From positions 31,645,806-31,709,805 of the forward strand of contig NC_081183.1 of assembly GCF_029867415.1 (NCBI RefSeq): 64,000 nucleotides of DNA. Reading direction: 5' to 3'. This document shows, piece by piece, positions 1-11,000 of the stretch (its first letter is position 1; every line of letters starts with the position of its first letter). This stretch comes from Vicia villosa (Eukaryota; Streptophyta; Magnoliopsida; Fabales; Fabaceae). Under the pieces are notes generated by a model. It was not told the origin of the DNA and did not search any database. It saw only the letters and a list, made by a program, of their open reading frames with translations. Both the position numbers and the translations under genes were made by a program.

Positions 1-233
1 TTACTTTTCTCACCATGCATTGTCCAACATGTATAACTTCTATCAATTCCAAACCGTAGTAAATGGGATGCCAACTTATTCCCGTCAACCTTACCCCCAT
101 AACAGCAACCCAAGCAAGGACACGACATTCGAATCGGGTCTTCGGAGTGCGCAACCGCAAACTCAACGAATTCCCATACCCCTTTCTCGTACTCTTTCGA
201 CAATCGGTTTGAATTCATCCATGTTTTATCCAT
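1..233 (-). CDS. CACTA transposase, N-terminal transposase-associated domain (partial)
   Basis: Reading the minus strand from ATG at 233-231 gives 77 codons without a stop to the left edge. The protein begins MDKTWMNSNRLSKEYEKG, then WEFVEFA, DPIRMSCPCLGC, a HLLRFGID segment and CWTMHGE. This order (MD-W at the start, YEKGV-EF-EFA, CPC--C, HLL--G, Y--W--HGE) is the hallmark of the plant transposase-associated N-terminal domain of En/Spm-type TNPases. The paired cysteines suggest metal binding; DNA binding at the element ends is inferred. A 5' noncoding exon is likely further upstream (see 1669-1860). Catalytic domains would lie beyond the window edge, so intactness cannot be judged. Confidence 0.85.
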   Translation of the reverse strand, partial: MDKTWMNSNRLSKEYEKGVWEFVEFAVAHSEDPIRMSCPCLGCCYGGKVDGNKLASHLLRFGIDRSYTCWTMHGEKS

Positions 234-596
234 GTCTTAATTAAGCTAAACAAATGCTTCTTGGTTTCTCTATCAGGTACTAAGGAATTCTATCAAGATA
301 ATAAATAGCTATCATCATTATGTCTTGATCAGAATACCTAATGAGATCTTATAAAGTGTGAATAATAGAATACCTAATCAGAATACCCGATTTCTTAAAG
401 AAGACATTAACTTATTTCAAGGTAATATAAGTCCACAAACCAAAAAACTGGTTGAGAGACACTAAATTGATATTAAATAGAACCATAAACAATAAACTAT
501 AAGCAGAAAATAACAAACTATAAGCAAGAAGAAAGGGATAGTAACCTGAGTTAGACTTGATGTGGGAGATGGGTAGGTTTGAATCGGTGTTGTACA

Positions 597-760
597 AGTA
601 GAAACCAGAGACTTCAAAGTAACTGTAAAATTAAACACACACACACACACGATGCAGTTAAATACAAATATCATAAAAGTGAAGGAACTATATGCAAACT
701 GTAGCACAAACTACAATGATTTTAGAAGTAGAAACCAGAGACTTCAAAGTAACTGTAAAA
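597..760. repeat. Exact 34-bp direct duplication (597-630 and 727-760)
   Basis: The 34 bases beginning AGTAGAAACCAGAGACTTCA at 597 recur without change at 727, 130 bp apart. The copy at 597 includes an acceptor-like TTTTACAG on the minus strand, and the duplicate carries the same signal. Confidence 0.9.
635..650. repeat. (AC)n microsatellite
   Basis: Eight uninterrupted AC dinucleotides lie between the two copies of the 34-bp duplication. Confidence 0.95.
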
Positions 761-1668
761 GTAACTGAACCAATGATTTTGACAGAATATTCATAATAAA
801 ATCAAACAAAACTTTCATGGAACACCAAAAAAAAATCGGATAAAGATGTACAAATACAAATTAAAATTTGAAAACCACCACACCCAACCCTTATGCCACT
901 GTTAAAACAGAAGCCGAGCTATATTAGAATCCAAGGCAAAAGCAATCTCAAACAGTATATACAATTTATAGAATAGATTAAGAATAACACCTCCAAAACT
1001 AACAAGAGTACAATTAACAGAATAATAATAAACCCACAAAAAAACTATTTGTTGTTTCAACATAAAAATAACACTTAGATTAAGAATAATATCGTCATAC
1101 AAAAGCCTTATTATATAAAATTATGTATGGTTTCATTAAACAACCAAAATATTGAATCAAACAGAAGCCAGAAGCCAAAAATAACACTTAAGTAGAAATT
1201 ATCAAACCGGATACGCTCCCTATATACACATAAGTAGAAATTATCAAACCAGCTTGCAATTACCCATAACCAAATTCAAAAAATTCTAACTTCACTCATG
1301 TACCACAACCAAATAACCATCCATAAACCCATGAAATTGCCTTACTATAATTTCACAATTACTATAATAACCTTTAACCTTCATCACCATTGATATAAAC
1401 TACACAAATGCATCACAAAACTAGAACTCACATCATCACTAAATAACAAAAACAAAAGAAAAGAGGAAGAGAAATTTTCCAAAATTCAGAGTTGGATTCA
1501 AAATCAAACAAACACATCATCAGAAAATACCTATTACTCATCACTATTTTTTAAACCCCTAATATAGATTTCTATAAAAACAGAAGCCAGAAGCAATCTA
1601 GTTTTCTGAATAAAATACCTATAAACACTAATCTTTCAAATGTCAAAAACAGAACTATAAATCGTGTA

Positions 1669-1860
1669 CCTTCGTCTTCTCTTCGTATTCGTTTTCTGGG
1701 CAGGGTTTGTTCTTCGTCTAGCTTCGAATTCGTTTTCTGGGCAGGGTTTGTTCTTCGTTCTAGCTTCGTCTTCTCTTCGTATTTGTTTTTCTGGGCGGTT
1801 TTGAGGATGAGATACGGTTTTGAGGAGTTTTTATGGAGTTTTTATGGAGTTCTTCCTAGA
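1669..1860 (-). repeat. C/T-rich leader with tandem duplication (possible first noncoding exon of the CACTA gene)
   Basis: A unit containing TTCGTTTTCTGGGCAGGG, then TTTGTTCTTCGT and CTAGCTTCG, occurs twice in direct tandem, and CTTCGTCTTCTCTTCGTAT flanks the pair. On the minus strand this is purine-rich and ends in a donor-like AAG/GTACAC. Its position between the element end and the transposase start fits a 5' untranslated exon, but splicing is not shown. Confidence 0.45.
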
Positions 1861-1975
1861 TGGCAGCGATGGTTCTTCGTTTCTTCGTTCTGGGCAGCGA
1901 TGGCAGTGAAAGAAGAATTAGGGATTATGAAACAGCTATTATTTTGATTTTAAAAATTTTAATTAACGAAACAGC

Positions 1976-2305
1976 TATGAAAGCGCTTTTAGAAAGCGCT
2001 CTGGTAGCGCTGCCTTTACCAGCGCTTTTTAGGGTAAAAGCGCTTTCGTACTCCCCCCCTTTAAGAGCGCTTCTGAAAGCGCTTTCGTACCCCCCCTTTA
2101 AGAGCGCTTCTGAAAGCGCTTTCATAAGCCACCTATAAGAGCGCTTTTTGAAATCGCTTTCGTACCTCCCCCTATAAGAGCGCTTTTTGAAAGCGCTTTC
2201 GTACCCCCCTATAAGAGCGCTTTAAGAGCGCTTTTTTGCGTGTTTTTTTATTTTGTTTTTAGCGAAACCTATGCCAGCGCTTTCTCCTAAAAGCGCTTTA
2301 GTAGG
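1976..2305. repeat. CACTA subterminal repeat array (AGCGCT-type)
   Basis: At least fifteen short motifs of the AGCGCT / AAAGCGCTTT type are packed into about 330 bp in both orientations, often as pairs AGCGCTTNTGAAAGCGCT that could fold into hairpins. The central part is a roughly 55-bp tandem unit with linker TTCGTACCCCCCCTTTAAG. Clustered inverted short motifs just inside the terminus are the transposase-binding subterminal regions of CACTA elements. Confidence 0.75.
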
Positions 2306-2337
2306 GGTGCTACTAAAAGACAAATTTAGCATAGTAA

Positions 2338-2350
2338 TTTTCTTGAAGAA
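2338..2350 (-). repeat. Degenerate CACTA terminal inverted repeat
   Basis: Plus-strand TTTTCTTGAAGAA matches the reverse complement of the consensus terminus CACTACAAGAAAA at 10 of 13 positions. Mismatches fall in the outermost bases. It sits immediately outside the subterminal array, where the terminus is expected. Confidence 0.6.
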
Positions 2351-3029
2351 CTACCTTGAAAAGAAATCAAAGCATGGGAAAAGCTAAAGATTTGATCGAA
2401 TAAGGAGATACTGAATCTCTCTATAAGGCATGGGAAATGTTAGAAATAGCTGGTGGCTACATCGATCCACAAACAACTATGAAGGAATTATCATAGACAA
2501 TCTAAAGATGTTAAAGGACTATGTTTATAAATGTTCTAAGGCCCAAACATTATTGAAAATCATTAGCCGAAAATACTTAATTAGAGAGTGATTATAAAGA
2601 AGAAGAGAAATAAAAAATAGGGAGTATATTTGAAAATGGTGAGATGTTAGAAAAAGATTGTAGAGAAAATATCAGAGAAGGATAGAAAAATAAAGAAAAC
2701 GAAATTGTATCTCCTAATTTTTTTCCAAACCCATTTTTATTAGTAAAAGTTTGAACATTTGTGTATCATATGGATTTTGTAATTATTGACATTGGAGAAA
2801 AGGAGAGGTCCCCATCATCTAAGGTAGACCATTTTGACATACCTCAAACGCTAACGTCAACTTCGAGACTAATGAACTAAACTAAAATTTGGAAAGAAAA
2901 TATGAAAATCAAGGTAAGTGATGGCCTAAAATTTACGTATGCTAGTCTTGAAGAGGATCATTAGAAAATATAGAAAATACAAAAAGCTGAAGAGGGGATG
3001 CATCCGCCAAAGAAGATGTAGCTAATACA
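2351..3029. other. AT-rich intergenic sequence, no gene seen
   Basis: No supported ORF, RNA gene or known repeat family is seen between the CACTA terminus and the miniature element. Confidence 0.6.
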
Positions 3030-3577
3030 GTAGGGATGACAATGGATACCCATGGATACGGATATTAGTCTTCCGCTACCCATCTGTATAATAAAAATGG
3101 TATCCATATCCGCTCCATACCCGTGTGGATATCTGTCGAGTGGGTATCCGTGATATTTTAAAAATTCGCGGGTATTTATGGATACACATGGATACTTTTT
3201 TTAATTGAAATTTACTAATTTTCTATATATTGAATAAAAAAATTTATCTTTTAATTAATAGAAAAGTATGTGTTATACATTTACTATATTAAATTCAAAA
3301 CCCTTATAATGAATATTGATGTAGAATGTGAAAAAATGTTAAAAGAATTCAAGTATACTAATTTTAAAAGGATATTTAAGTAATTTTAATCACTATTAAC
3401 GGATATGGATACCCGCGGATATGGATACCATCAAATCCGTATCCGTACCCGTAAGTAAACGGGTAACTAAATATCCGTTTATAATACCCGTGGATATCCG
3501 ATAAGCTATCCAATCCGTGTCCGTGACAGATTTTATCCACGGATACCCGTGGATATGGGTTTTTTTTCCATCCCTAG
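3030..3577. mobile_element. hAT-like miniature non-autonomous element (MITE), 548 bp
   Basis: The element starts GTAGGGATG and ends CATCCCTAG, an inverted pair, and is flanked by the 7-bp direct repeat TAATACA at 3023-3029 and 3578-3584. Inside, GGATACCCATGGATAC and GGATATCCG-type motifs appear near both ends in inverted orientation, and the centre is AT-rich with no coding capacity. TIRs of the TAGGGATG type and a 7-8 bp target duplication fit hAT-derived MITEs. The superfamily is inferred; the transposon structure is clear. Confidence 0.7.
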
Positions 3578-3584
3578 TAATACA

Positions 3585-4844
3585 TAACCAGGTTTGAGTA
3601 AACTAAGCTCTAGTTGAAGAAAAGGATCATAGGATAAGATGTGTAGAGGCTATCTAATGTACTTATAGACTTACAGTAAAAAATGTGTGGTTCTCGAGGA
3701 CAAATGAATATAAAATGGAACCTAATCAAACTATTCCATATTGGTAAAAGATTTCTACCCACTTGTAATAAAGACTTAAGAAAGATAGGAAGGTTATAAG
3801 GTAAAATCAAATAAGTTTGATTGAAGATCTATCATGAAGTACCCCTTAACTTTGGAGGGGGTTGAAATTTCAAACTACTTACATTAAATTTTAAACGAGC
3901 ACTGGATACGAGGCAACCAATCATAAACATGATTTATTGTTTTATTTGTATTTGAATTTTATTTTAAATAAGGTAGAATAAAATTTATTTTATGAAAGAT
4001 CAGATAGACTAAGTTTTGTATGTAATCTATTAGCTTAAATTTTATTGCAAGTAATAATGCCACATCCCTTATGGGGGCAGTGCGATATGAATGAATCTAA
4101 CTTTGAGTGTGTTTCTCTCTAAAATATGTTATTATGTTTCTCTATAAAATATAATTATCCTTCATATATAATTTACACACATGATACTTAAGACACACAT
4201 TTATGATCTCATACCTGGCTTTACTCATTTTGTTTTGTAACTGACTTGAACATTTGAGTGTTAATCTTGCAGGTTCACTCCTGCACTACCGTATTTGAGA
4301 TCTGCACCATTGAATCAGAAGTCGTCCATCATCACTAAATCACAATTCTAGTTCCACTACTAAACAATATCCTTATTGGTGTGTTTTAGGGTTTTGATGT
4401 ATCCAAGCATAAGTGTAAAGGTGGTCTAAGTGTTTGGATCTTTGTTTGGTTAGCTTAGTTCTTTTGGGAAAACAGTGGTGAATGTTAATCTCGAGTGTGT
4501 TTGATCTTTTAGCATGATATCCTATCTACTAGATATGGGGTACATATTGTTTCCTTTTTCATGGGGAAAAGTCATCAGGATTTTGTTCTACTTCTACCTA
4601 GTGGAAAAATGTGTTTCTTCTAGGTACTAAAGTAGATGATTCTATTGATTAATTAGTGGACAACCTAAGAAACAAAAAGGGATATATTTTTCTCACTTTA
4701 TTATGGATTGATCCTTGGCTATGACATACCCCCATAGTATTAGGTTACACAGGTTATTTAGAATTTCTGATAAAGTTGATTGTTCTATGGGCAAGGTTGG
4801 CTAATAGGTGAACGAGGGTTTGGTTTGGAATTTGAGGTGTAGGT
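3585..4844. other. AT-rich intergenic sequence, no gene seen
   Basis: About 1.26 kb without recognisable coding sequence. Short ORFs here lack any family motif. It ends at the start of the Tekay LTR; the last five bases are TAGGT, the expected position of that element's target duplication. Confidence 0.55.
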
Positions 4845-5678
4845 TGTAACACCCCTTTTCTAACCCCAAATATATCATACAATCAAACAGAGTAAGCATG
4901 CATAAAGGAAAAAAGGCGCCACATGTTGATTTTTACAAAATGAAAATCCCAAAATAACATACATACAACATCCATAATACGCAAAGATCATATTGTAACA
5001 CAAATGTAATCTCATTTTCTCATACGTTATGCATAAACGCTTGCGGAAAACAATTTGAATTGCTATTAAAGATTTCAATGAATATATTGTTAGAACAAGA
5101 TTTGTTCTGATCAATATTTTGTGTTTTGATGATAATATTATATATGAATTTTGTATAAGATAATGTGGTACTCTAATCCTTTGCATTTTCCATTTCAGGA
5201 AATATATAAAGAGTATGCACAAATCAGCGCTCAGAAGCAACTGACTCTGGAAGTTCTGGATGGCTTTATCAGAACATGCTCTGGCAAGACATCAGAAGAT
5301 GATCAAGCAGAATCAGAACATGAACTGAATGCATCAGAAGAATGAAAGTCAGAAGAATAAGCTCTGAAGTTCTGATAGTATCACGCTCAAGCTCTTCAAA
5401 TTCAGAAGACAAGAAGATGCTCTGCACCAAGCTGTTGACTCTGATATTCAAATGTTGTTATCTACAAAGTATGAGTCCAGAAGCAAGTACAAGATGAAAG
5501 GCTGAAACGTCTAATCTCTGACTGACAAAAGGAACGTTAGAAGCTACAAAAGGCAAAGCCAATAAAAGTAGGAAAAGCAAGGCTCGAGGTAGTTGACAAA
5601 AGTGTGAAACATTAAATGCAGAGCTGTACTATTCACGCAAAGCATTAAATGCTCCCAACGGTCATTTCCTCTCAGCGC

Positions 5679-5688
5679 CTATAAATAG
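5679..5688 (+). promoter_or_regulatory. TATA box of SIRE copy A 5' LTR
   Basis: CTATAAATAG lies in the middle of the LTR. The same motif is at the equivalent site of the 3' LTR (15765-15774) and, slightly changed, in copy B (56131-56140) and the solo LTR (18816-18826, minus). Confidence 0.75.
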
Positions 5689-5907
5689 AAGTTCTGATCA
5701 GAAGCAAAGAAGAACACTTGTGCAAAATACTGAAACGCTGTCAAAATCAAAGCTCACGAACTTCATCTTCAACCTCACAAACTCTTGTAATATTTAGTGA
5801 GGGTTAAGCTTAGAACTTAAGAGAAATATCACAGTTGTGATTACAGCTTTATTAGAAGCAATCTAAACTCTTGTAAAATTTATTTTACATTGTTTGTAAA
5901 AGGTTCC

Positions 5908-5987
5908 TAGAGTGATCAAGTTGTGATCTGTAGACTCTAGAAGAATTCCTAGAGTGATCAAGTTGTGATCTGTATACTCTAGAAGAC
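5908..5987 (+). repeat. Tandem 41-bp hairpin unit in SIRE LTR
   Basis: Two successive copies of CTAGAGTGATCAAGTTGTGA ending CTCTAGAAGA. Each holds an inverted repeat CTAGAGT / ACTCTAG with an inner TGATCA / TGATC pair, so each can fold. The pair is kept in the other SIRE LTRs, in or just after the transcribed R region. Confidence 0.75.
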
Positions 5988-6201
5988 TTAGAAGTTTTCA
6001 AAGTAGATAACCATTGTAATCAGTTGGATTAGTGGATTAAATCCTCAGTTGAGGTAAATCACTCTAAGGGGGTGGACTGGAGAAGTTTCGTTAACAACGA
6101 ACCAGGATAAAAATAATTGTGTTCATTGTTTTTATCTTACAAGTTTTTGAAGTCACACTTATTCAATCCCCCCCTTTCTAAGTGTTTTTCTATCCTTCAA
6201 T

Positions 6202-6213
6202 TGGAATCAGAGC
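6202..6213 (+). other. Primer binding site (initiator tRNA-Met type), SIRE copy A
   Basis: TGGAATCAGAGC starts two bases after the 5' LTR and differs by one base from the common plant copia site TGGTATCAGAGC. Copy B has CGGTATCAGAGC at the same place. Confidence 0.85.
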
Positions 6214-6281
6214 GCCGGTTCTAGGTGCAAGCACTTAACTGTGTTAGATAAAAAATTCAGGGAGAAAAACACAAAGTCAAT

Positions 6282-8063
6282 ATGGTTGAAACAACTTCAT
6301 CTACTCCTACTCCTGAACAAAACAACAATGGTAATGGAAGCAATAGTTTTAATGGCTATAATAGACCACCAGTTTTTGATGGTGAATACTTTGAGTACTG
6401 GAAAGATAGACTCGAAAGTTACTTTCTTTGTCAAGATGTTGACTTATGGGATCTAGTGCTGGATGGTTACACACATCCTATAAATGCTCAAGGTGTCAAA
6501 GTTTCAAGACAAGACATGAGTGATGCTCAAAAGAAATACTTCAAGAATCATCACAAGTCTAGAACTATATTGTTAAATGCTATCTCTCATGCTGAGTATG
6601 AGAAGATAACAAACAGAGAAACTGCTCATGACATCTTTGAATCTCTAAAGATGGCCCATGAGGGTAATGCTCAAGTTAAGGAGACCAAGGCTTTAGCTTT
6701 AATCCAGAAGTATGAAGCATTCAAGATGGAGGAAGATGAAAACATTGAAGCAATGTTCTCAAGATTCCAGACTCTGACTGCTGGATTAAGAGTGCTAGAT
6801 AAAGGCTACACCAAAGCTAATCATGTCAAGAAGATCATCAGAAGCTTGCCCAGAAGATGGGGCCTAATGGTGACTGCATTCAAGATTGCTAAGAACTTGA
6901 ATGAAGTGTCTCTAGAAGAGCTTTGCATTAAAATCTAATAATAAAAAATGCACTACCGCTTTTCTGGCTAAAGAAGAAGATTCTGAAGAGTCAGAATCAA
7001 AAGAAGAAGAAGATGAACTTTCCATGATCTCCATAAGAGTAAATCAACTCTGGAAAAGCAAACAAAGAAAGTTCAAGAACTTCAAGAACTTCAAAAGGCC
7101 TGAAAGAGGAGAATCTTCTGGACACAGAAGATCTGACAAGAAGAAGGTGATGTGCTATGAATGCAAGGAACCTGGACATTACAAGAATGAGTGTCCAAAG
7201 CTTCAGAGGGAAAAGCCCAAGAAAAAGTTTGAAAAGAAGAAAGGTTTTATGGCTTATTGGGATGACTCAGATTCTTCTGATCAAGAGTCAGACTCTAAAG
7301 ATGAGCATGCAAACATAGCACTGATGGCCACCGTTGATGATGAATCAGAACCTACATCAGACTCAGACTCTGAAGAGGTATTTTTTGAACTTTCTAGAGA
7401 TGAGCTAGTTTCCAGCTTAACTGAAATTCTAGAAATCAAGGCTAAACTTAGTATCAAATACAAAAAGCTGAGAAAGCTCTTTGCATCTGAAACTAAGAAG
7501 CTTGAAATAGAAAATGGTGAACTTAAAGAAAAAGTTTTAAAACTATCTAAAGATGCTGAGTCATCTTCTAGTTCAGAAAAGTCTATTCCAAGTGTGAACA
7601 ATATTCTTAAGGAATATGACTTGAGTTTCAGGAAGTTTCTATCTAGAGATATTGGCAGAAGTCAACTTCCCTCTATGATATATGGAGTTAGTGGAAACAA
7701 GAGAATTGCCATAGGCTATGAGGGTGAAACCCCATATAAACTTGAACCGGGTGATGAGATGAAAATACATACAAACCTCTGTAAGATCAATTCAAGTTTG
7801 GCCATTCTCATGATATAAATCTCACATCTAACTCTAAAAATTTTCATACACACACCAAGAAGTATGTTGCACATCCTAGAAAATATCATGCTGTACCTCC
7901 TGTTAATCTTCATGCTAAACCTCAGTTCAATCAGAACTTGAGGAAGACTAACCCAAAAAGACCCAAAAGAATGTGGGTGCCTAAGGAAAAGATTATACCT
8001 GTTGCAGATATCCTTGGCAGCCAAAAATACAAAGGAAAACATGTCATGGTACCTGGACTCTAG
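6282..8063 (+). pseudogene. gag: SIRE copy A gag (capsid/nucleocapsid), broken
   Basis: Encodes the structural protein that packages element RNA in cytoplasmic particles. The start MVETTSS is followed by the copia gag signature FDGEYFEYWKDRLESYF and the capsid region to about 6920, then by the zinc knuckle CYECKEPGHYKNEC at 7153-7194 and an acidic, serine-rich tail. Compared with copy B there is a 68-bp deletion at about 6921 and a 1-base deletion near 7766, both shifting the frame. The gag frame would end at TAG 8061-8063, overlapping pol in another frame. It is not functional. Confidence 0.9.
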
Positions 8064-11000
8064 GTGCTCGCGACACATGACAGGAAAAAGGTCTATGTTC
8101 CAAGACCTGGAGCTTAAATCTGTTGGTGAAGTCAAGTTTAGAGGGAACCAAAAAGGCAAGATCATTGGTTCTGGAACCATTTGTATTGGTAACTCTCCCT
8201 CTATAACTAATTTACTTTTAGTAGATGGATTAGCTCATAACTTATTGTCCATTAGTCAATTAAGTGACAATGGTTATGACATTATCTTCAATCAAAAGTC
8301 CTGCAAAGCTATTAGTCAGAAGGATGGCCTTATCCTATTTACAGGCAAGAGAAAGAACAACATTTACAAGATTGATCTTCAAGATCTTAAGAACCAGAAG
8401 GTTACTTGCCTTATGTCTGTTAGTGAAGAGCAGTGGGTCTGGCACAGAAGATTAGGTCATGCTAGTTTGAGAAAGATTTCTCAGATTAACAAACTTAATC
8501 TGGTCAGAGGACTCCCTAATCTGAAATACAAATCAGATGCTCTTTGCGAAGCATGTCAGAAAGGGAAGTTTTCAAAACCTGCATTCAAGTCTAAGAATGT
8601 TGTCTCTTCCTCTAGGCCGCTAGAACTTCTGCACATTGATCTGTTTGGCCCTGTCAAAACAGCATCTGTCAGAGGGAAGAAATATGGATTAGTCATCGTA
8701 GATGACTATAGTAGATGGACGTGGGTAAAGTTCTTGAAACACAAGGATGAGTCTCATTCTGTGTTCTTTGACTTCTGCACTCATATTCAATCTGAGAAGG
8801 AATGCAAAATCATAAAGGTTAGAAGTGATCGTGGTGGCGAATTTGAGAACAGATTCTTTGAGATTTATTTCAAAGAAAAATGGTATTGCCCATGATTTCT
8901 CTTGTCCTAGAACTCCACAGCAAAATAGAGTTGTAGAGCGAAAGAATAGGACTCTACAAGAAATGGCCAGAACCATGATCAATGAAACCAATATGGCTAA
9001 GCATTTCTGGGCAGAAGCAATTAACACATCGTGTTATATTCAAAATAGAATCTCTATAAGACCTATTCTAAATAAGACTCCTTATGAATTGTGGAAGAAC
9101 AGAAAGCCCAACATTTCTTATTTCCATCCATTTGGATGTGTATGCTATATTCTGAACACTAAAGATCATCTGCATAAGTTTGATTCTAAGGCACAAAAGT
9201 GTTTTCTACTTGGGTATTCTGAACGCTTAAAAGGCTACAGAGTATACAATACTGAAACTTTTGTAGTGGAAGAGTCAATCAACATCAGATTTGATGATAA
9301 GCTTGGTCTTGAAAAGCCAAAGCAGTTTGAGAATTTTGCAGATATTGAAATCTCTAACTCAGATCATAAAGAACCCAGAAGCAAAGTTTCAGAAGATCAA
9401 GTTGCTGCCTCTTTGGAGAATCTCAGAATATTTGAAGAGCCAACACCCAGAAGATCTTATAGACTCAACTCTGCTCATCCAGAAGATGTTATCATTGGAA
9501 AGAAGGATGATCCTATAAGAACAATAGCATTCCTTAAGAACAATGCAGAATGTCAATTTGGTCTAGTATCTTCGATTTAGCCAACTTCTGTTGATCATGC
9601 TCTGGAGGATGCTGACTGGATAATTGCCATACAAGAAGAACTTAATCAATTTACAAGGAATGATGTTTGGGATCTAGTTCCAAGACCAACAGGATTTAAC
9701 ATCATTAGAACTAAGTGGGTCTTCAGAAACAAGCTAAGTGAAAAAGGAGAAGTTGTAAGAAACAAAGCCAGACTGGTTGCTCAGGGCTATAGTCAGCAAG
9801 AAGGCATTGACTATACAGAAACCTTTGCACCAGTGGCCAGGTTAGAATTTATTCATCTTCTAATTTCTTTTGCCACTCAGCATAACATCACTCTGTATCA
9901 GATGGATGTTAAGAGTGCCTTCTTAAATGGTCATATAGGTGAGGAAGTATCTGTCCACCAACCTTCTGGTTTTGAAGACTCTAAGTCTCCAAAACATGTT
10001 TTCAAATTAAAGAAATCATTATATGGCCTGAAGCAAGCTCCCAGAGCTTGGTATGAAAGATTAAGTTCTTTCCTTCTGGATAATGGTTTCACTAGAGGAC
10101 AAGTGGATACAACTCTCTTCTGTAAAACCTTTAAAAAGGATATTTTAACTTGCCAAATTTATGTTTATGATATCATATTTGGAACATCTAATGCTACACT
10201 TGGAAAGGAGTTTTTTAAGTCTATGCAGGCTGAGTTTGAAATGAGCATGATGGGAGAACTCAAGTATTTCCTTGGGATCCAGATCAATCAAACTTCTAAA
10301 GGAACTTATGTTCATCAGACCAAGTATGTGAAAGAACTTCTGAAGAAGTTTAATCTTTCAGAAAGCAAAGAAGCAAAGACTCCTATGCATCCAACGTGTG
10401 TTTTATGTAAGGATGAGGTAAGTAAGAAGGTAGATTAGAAGCTCTACAGAGGTATAATTGGATCTCTTCTATATCTTACTGCTTCTAGACCTGATATTCT
10501 ATTCAGTGTATGTCTGTGTGCTAGATTCCAATAATATCCTAGAGAATCTCACTTAACAGCTGTTAAGAGAATTCTGAGGTATCTGAAAGGTACTACTAAT
10601 GTTGGTTTAGTCTACAGAAGATCTGAAGATTACAACCTAGTAGGATTTTGTGATGCTGATTACGCTGGAGATAGAGTTGAAAGGAAAAGTACTTCTGGAA
10701 GCTGTCAGTTTTTGGGAACTCATCTGATCTCTTGGTACAGCAAGAAGCAAGCCACAATTGCCCTCTCTACAACAGAAGCAGAATATGTCGCTGCTGCTGG
10801 ATGTAATACACAAATGCTCTGGATGAAGAGTCAGCTAGAAGATTATCAGATATATGAGAGTAACATTCCTATTTTCTGTGATAATACATCTGTTATTTGT
10901 TTATCTAAGAATCCTATCTTACATTCCAAAGCTAAACATATTGAGATCAAACATCACTTCATTAGGGACTATGTTCAGAAGGGTGTTCTTTCTTTAAACT

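Larger units (their letters stand above)
234..1668 (-). other. AT-rich intron-like leader of the CACTA element
   Basis: No coding region is recognisable. On the minus strand, 622-546 is bounded by an acceptor-like TTTTACAG and a donor-like CTCAG/GTTAC, so it may be a 77-bp noncoding exon. GTACAC at the lower edge of the C/T-rich leader near 1668 could be the donor of a first exon. The segment 597-630 recurs exactly at 727-760. This would fit a spliced 5' leader for the transposase at 1-233; it is inference only. Confidence 0.4.
1..2350 (-). mobile_element. CACTA (En/Spm-like) DNA transposon, 5' part, truncated by window edge
   Basis: Three signals agree on the minus strand. At the left edge is the start of a CACTA transposase with a transposase-associated domain (1-233). 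Just inside the right end is a dense subterminal array of AGCGCT/AAAGCGCT motifs (1976-2305). At 2338-2350 is a degenerate CACTA terminus, matching 10 of 13 bases of the reverse-complemented consensus CACTACAAGAAAA. Between them is AT-rich, intron-like sequence with a C/T-rich leader near 1669-1860. The other end lies outside the window. The terminal CACTA pentamer is mutated, so the exact boundary and the 3-bp target duplication are uncertain. Family assignment is firm from the protein. Confidence 0.82.
5088..6199 (+). repeat. SIRE copy A 5' LTR (1112 bp)
   Basis: Starts TGTTAGAACAAG and ends CTATCCTTCA, the same ends as the solo LTR at 18282-19417 where flanking GATGT repeats fix the boundaries. 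It contains a TATA box at 5679-5688 and a tandem hairpin near 5908-5987. Confidence 0.93.

Noticed and set aside
20..244. Plus-strand 74-codon ORF at the left edge
   Set aside because: The minus strand of the same bases encodes a recognisable CACTA transposase domain; this ORF is its shadow and has no family motif.
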